Assembly: GCA_017439185.1 (NCBI GenBank)
Contig: JAFRTM010000026.1
Span: forward strand, 1 to 64,000
Direction of reading: 5' to 3'
Length of the DNA stretch: 64,000 nt
Origin: Bacteroidales bacterium
GTDB taxonomy: Bacteria > Bacteroidota > Bacteroidia > Bacteroidales > P3
The notes under the pieces were generated by a model, which searched no databases, was not told the DNA's origin, and was given only the letters and a program-made list of their open reading frames with translations. The position numbers and the translations under genes are program-made. This document shows, piece after piece, positions 61,601 to 64,000 of the stretch (its first letter is position 1; every line of letters starts with the position of its first letter).

Positions 61601-62641
61601 TTACTCGCTCCTATAGTCGCCGCGGTCCACCACGGTCTCGTAGCCTATCGCCCTCATCTTGTATTCCGTGCAGTTCCGGCATTCCGCCGCCTCGTCGCCG
61701 GTACATATCTTGTTGTCGTACAGCGAGTAGTCTTTCCGGTGCTCCACCGGCGACAGGTTCGGCATCACCACGTTGGCACCGGCCAGTATTCCTTTCTCTC
61801 GCCCCAGCGGGTCCAGCGTCCCCAGCGCCGTGGTGGCGGGCAGCAGCACCCGCGGTTGCAGCAACCTGATTATCGCCAGCAGCCTCACCGTCCGCTCCAC
61901 ACTTCCGTTCTCCTCTTTCTCGAACGGAGTCCCCTGGGCCGCTATGAACGGCCCGATGCCCACCATCTGGGGTTCAAACCTCCTGATGAACTGCAGGTCT
62001 TCGTACAGCGTGGCCTCGCTCTGCCCGGGCGATCCCACCATAAATCCGCAACCCACCTGGTAGCCTATCTCCTTCAAGTCCTGAAGGCATCTCATCCTGT
62101 GGTCATACGACATCTCTTTCGGGTGCAGCGACTCGTAGTGGCCCTTGTCCGCCGTCTCGTGCCTCAGCAGGTAACGGTTGGCTCCGGCGTCGTACAGCCG
62201 TTGGTAGCTTTCGCGGCTCCGCTCTCCGAGCGACAGCGTTATGGCGCAGTCGCTGTACTTCTCTCTGATGCTCCTCACTATCCGCTCCGTCCGCTCGTCG
62301 TCGAACCATCCGTCTTCGCCTCCCTGCATCACAAATGTCCTGAATCCCAGCCGGTAGCCTTTCTCGCAGGCGCTCAGTATCTCTTCCTCGCTCAGCCGGT
62401 ACCGCTTCACTCCCGCCTGGCTCCGCCTTATGCCGCAGTAGAGGCAGTCGTTCTTGCAGTGGTTGCTGATCTCTATCAATCCTCTTATGAATATCCGCTT
62501 CCCGTAAACTCCGTCGGCCACTTCTCTCGCCGTCTCTTTCAGCGTGCGGCAGTCCTCGGCTGTCAGCAGCACGTGCAGCTCCTCCGGCGTCAGGTCGCGC
62601 CGGTCTCTCAGCCGTTCCACTATCGCTTTTTCCTGGCTCAT
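61601..62641 (-). CDS. hydE: [FeFe]-hydrogenase maturase HydE
   Basis: A 346-residue radical-SAM protein that helps build the 2Fe subcluster of [FeFe]-hydrogenase. The radical-SAM cluster motif is C62-KND-C66-LY-C69. The C-terminal accessory cluster cysteines C313, C321 and C324 (CTGDEAAECRNC) are present, as in hydE of Thermotoga. FVMQGGEDGWF, YLLRHETADKGHYESLHP and GFMVGSPGQSE are typical. HydF, HydG and a hydrogenase gene are not in the window. Its ATG overlaps the stop of the GH20 gene (ATGA), an unexpected partner. Confidence 0.93.
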   Translation of the reverse strand: MSQEKAIVERLRDRRDLTPEELHVLLTAEDCRTLKETAREVADGVYGKRIFIRGLIEISNHCKNDCLYCGIRRSQAGVKRYRLSEEEILSACEKGYRLGFRTFVMQGGEDGWFDDERTERIVRSIREKYSDCAITLSLGERSRESYQRLYDAGANRYLLRHETADKGHYESLHPKEMSYDHRMRCLQDLKEIGYQVGCGFMVGSPGQSEATLYEDLQFIRRFEPQMVGIGPFIAAQGTPFEKEENGSVERTVRLLAIIRLLQPRVLLPATTALGTLDPLGREKGILAGANVVMPNLSPVEHRKDYSLYDNKICTGDEAAECRNCTEYKMRAIGYETVVDRGDYRSE

Positions 62642-64000
62642 TTTATGTTGTAGTCGTAGGTTCCTTCTTTGGGCAGCCCTTCATACATGACCCTAAGCCT
62701 CAGCAGTGTGCCGCTTTCCAGCTCCAGAGGTGCCGTGTAGGTCGGCGACTCCAGTGTCGGCATCGTTCCGTCGAGGGTGTAGTAAACAAACGCACCCTCC
62801 ACTTCGGTATCTATGGTCACAATGCACTTTCCTCCGTGTTCGTGGCTCGTCTTCACTATCGGCTTGAACGACCCTTCGCAGTATTTGAATCCCAGCGCCG
62901 ACAGCCGCAGTTTCTGCGACACTATCTTGTGCCGGAACCAGATGAAGTCTTTTCTCTCGCAGGGAGTCCACAGGTCTTCCGCCATCGCGCAAAGTCTTGG
63001 CATCAGCATGTATTCGGCATAGTCCCAGTCGTTGATGTACTCGCTCCACAGCATGCATTCTCCCCCCCACACCAACTGTGACTGTGCGGCGGTGAGACCC
63101 GTCGGCATCGGGTTGAAACTGTAAACCCTGTCCAGCGTCAGCGGCGGACCGATGCTTATCGGTTGGTATTTCGGGTCGGCTTGGTAATAGTCGAACGAGC
63201 AGTAGTCTTCCGGTGCCATGATGGCCCGGTAGCCGCTCTTCGCCGCCATCGCTCCTCCTTGGGTTCCGCGCCACGACATCACCACGTCGCCGTCCTCCAG
63301 GTTGCCCTCGGCAATCTCGTCCCACCCTATCAGGTGTCTCCCGTGTTCCGCTAGGTATTTGCTCATCTCGCTCACCATCCACTGGTGGAGTTTCTGTTCC
63401 TCTTTCAGTTTCAGCGCTCTCATCTTGGCTTGGCAGCGGGGGCATTCCTCCCATTCGTCGTAGGCCACCTCGTTGCCTCCGATGTGTATGTATTCGTAGG
63501 GGAACAGCCCTATCACTTCGTCCAACAATCCCTTCACTGCGTTCATCACTTCCTCTTTTCCTAAGCACAGCACCGCCGTCGAGGGATAATAGGTGCCCAC
63601 CTGCACCCGGAAGTCTTTCCCTTCGTCGCATGCCAGCTCGGGATAAGCGGCAAGTATCGCACTCGCATGTCCGGGCAGTTCTATCTCCGGCACCACGTCG
63701 ATATGTCTCTGTGCCGCATATTCCACTATCTCGGCTACCTCGGCTTTCGTGTAGTATCCGCCGTACGTGCATTCCTCCTCGTCGGTAGCGGGCTCTATGT
63801 CCGACCAAACCACCCCGCTTCTGTCGGGCCTCCACGACCCTACGCTGTTCAGCTTCGGCATCCTCTCGCTCTCCAGCCGCCAGCCGTGGTCGTCGGTCAG
63901 GTGCCAGTGGAACTTGTTCATCTTGTACATCGCCATCAGGTCCAGCAGCCGCTTGATCGACTTCACTCCGAAAAAGTGACGGCTGACGTCCAGGTGGCAG
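62638..64000 (-). CDS. GH20 beta-N-acetylhexosaminidase, 5' end outside window
   Basis: A glycoside hydrolase family 20 catalytic domain, truncated at the window edge (about 453 residues visible). CHLDVSRHFFG at the edge, then HKMNKFHWHLTDDHGWRL-type sequence, VPEIELPGHA and WGGECMLWSEY are family stretches. The catalytic pair, normally Asp-Glu in HIGGDE, reads HIGGNEV, so the polarising Asp is Asn while the Glu remains. The C-terminal about 75 residues (HGGKCIVTIDTEVEGAFVYYTLDG...) form the chitobiase-like beta domain often found behind Bacteroidota GH20. The enzyme would remove terminal GlcNAc/GalNAc from host or microbial glycans if active. The frame is open to 64000; the apparent GTG start at 63966 is internal. 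Confidence 0.9.
   Translation of the reverse strand, partial: CHLDVSRHFFGVKSIKRLLDLMAMYKMNKFHWHLTDDHGWRLESERMPKLNSVGSWRPDRSGVVWSDIEPATDEEECTYGGYYTKAEVAEIVEYAAQRHIDVVPEIELPGHASAILAAYPELACDEGKDFRVQVGTYYPSTAVLCLGKEEVMNAVKGLLDEVIGLFPYEYIHIGGNEVAYDEWEECPRCQAKMRALKLKEEQKLHQWMVSEMSKYLAEHGRHLIGWDEIAEGNLEDGDVVMSWRGTQGGAMAAKSGYRAIMAPEDYCSFDYYQADPKYQPISIGPPLTLDRVYSFNPMPTGLTAAQSQLVWGGECMLWSEYINDWDYAEYMLMPRLCAMAEDLWTPCERKDFIWFRHKIVSQKLRLSALGFKYCEGSFKPIVKTSHEHGGKCIVTIDTEVEGAFVYYTLDGTMPTLESPTYTAPLELESGTLLRLRVMYEGLPKEGTYDYNIK

Overview
The window looks like a chromosome segment of a strictly or mostly anaerobic Bacteroidales (phylum Bacteroidota). The evidence is the Bacteroidota-type promoters (TTG, 19 bp, then TAnnTTTG) in front of many genes, the type IX secretion (T9SS) proteins (PorT-like, a PorP/SprF-family protein, two PorE-like proteins and a further OmpA-family protein), the long single-chain PurL, a single-domain NnrD, a class II aldolase, and HydE, a maturase of [FeFe]-hydrogenase. 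No genus can be named from sequence alone.

Layout. 1-6250: the end of an unrecognised gene, a 580-bp spacer, then two tandem PorE-like genes. 6256-12155 (minus): ManC with a small Cys-rich membrane protein, tRNA-Asn, then M16 peptidase - TM2 - DUF2752 - NnrD. 12753-16870 (minus): tsaD - PorP-like - OmpA-like - a fumarylacetoacetase-fold protein that seems to have lost its active site. 17068-25151 (plus): tamB - membrane LytTR regulator - NAGPA-type lipoprotein - phoH - ispE. 25162-28353: a mobile-looking repeat, a beta-barrel protein, bcp, and converging serS. 28393-34655 (minus): fbaA - uvrA - membrane protein - mnmE - nudix - serS. 35068-39397 (plus): an acyltransferase and purL. 39475-42874 (minus): DHODH-like - four-helix-bundle protein - kdsA - a 30-residue membrane peptide - exonuclease. 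43136-43873 (plus): a membrane-anchored TPR protein. 44108-49462 (minus): an accessory block with a secreted protein, Fic, a YhcG-type nuclease and a one-gene restriction-modification candidate. 49562-50045: the second copy of the repeat. 50057-55444 (minus): ansA - porT - FAD oxidoreductase - uvrB. 55516-64000 (minus): a TPR protein, an O-methyltransferase, ftsK, a secreted protein, hydE and a truncated GH20 gene.

Most of the window is housekeeping: cell-envelope building (ManC, KdsA, TamB, acyltransferase, OmpA-family proteins), T9SS, DNA repair (UvrA, UvrB), translation and tRNA modification (SerS, MnmE, TsaD, tRNA-Asn), isoprenoid and purine synthesis, and division (FtsK). The only clear accessory region is 44-49.5 kb.

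The most unusual signal is in the spacers rather than the genes. At least seven intergenic regions hold degenerate tandem arrays with a unit of exactly 11 bp. The words differ from place to place but the 11-bp phase is kept, for up to 11 consecutive units. Two spacers also carry an about 385-485 bp dispersed repeat with imperfect terminal inverted repeats. Its variable centre is built from the same kind of 11-bp array, and each copy sits directly behind the stop codon of a housekeeping gene. I know of no named element with these properties.
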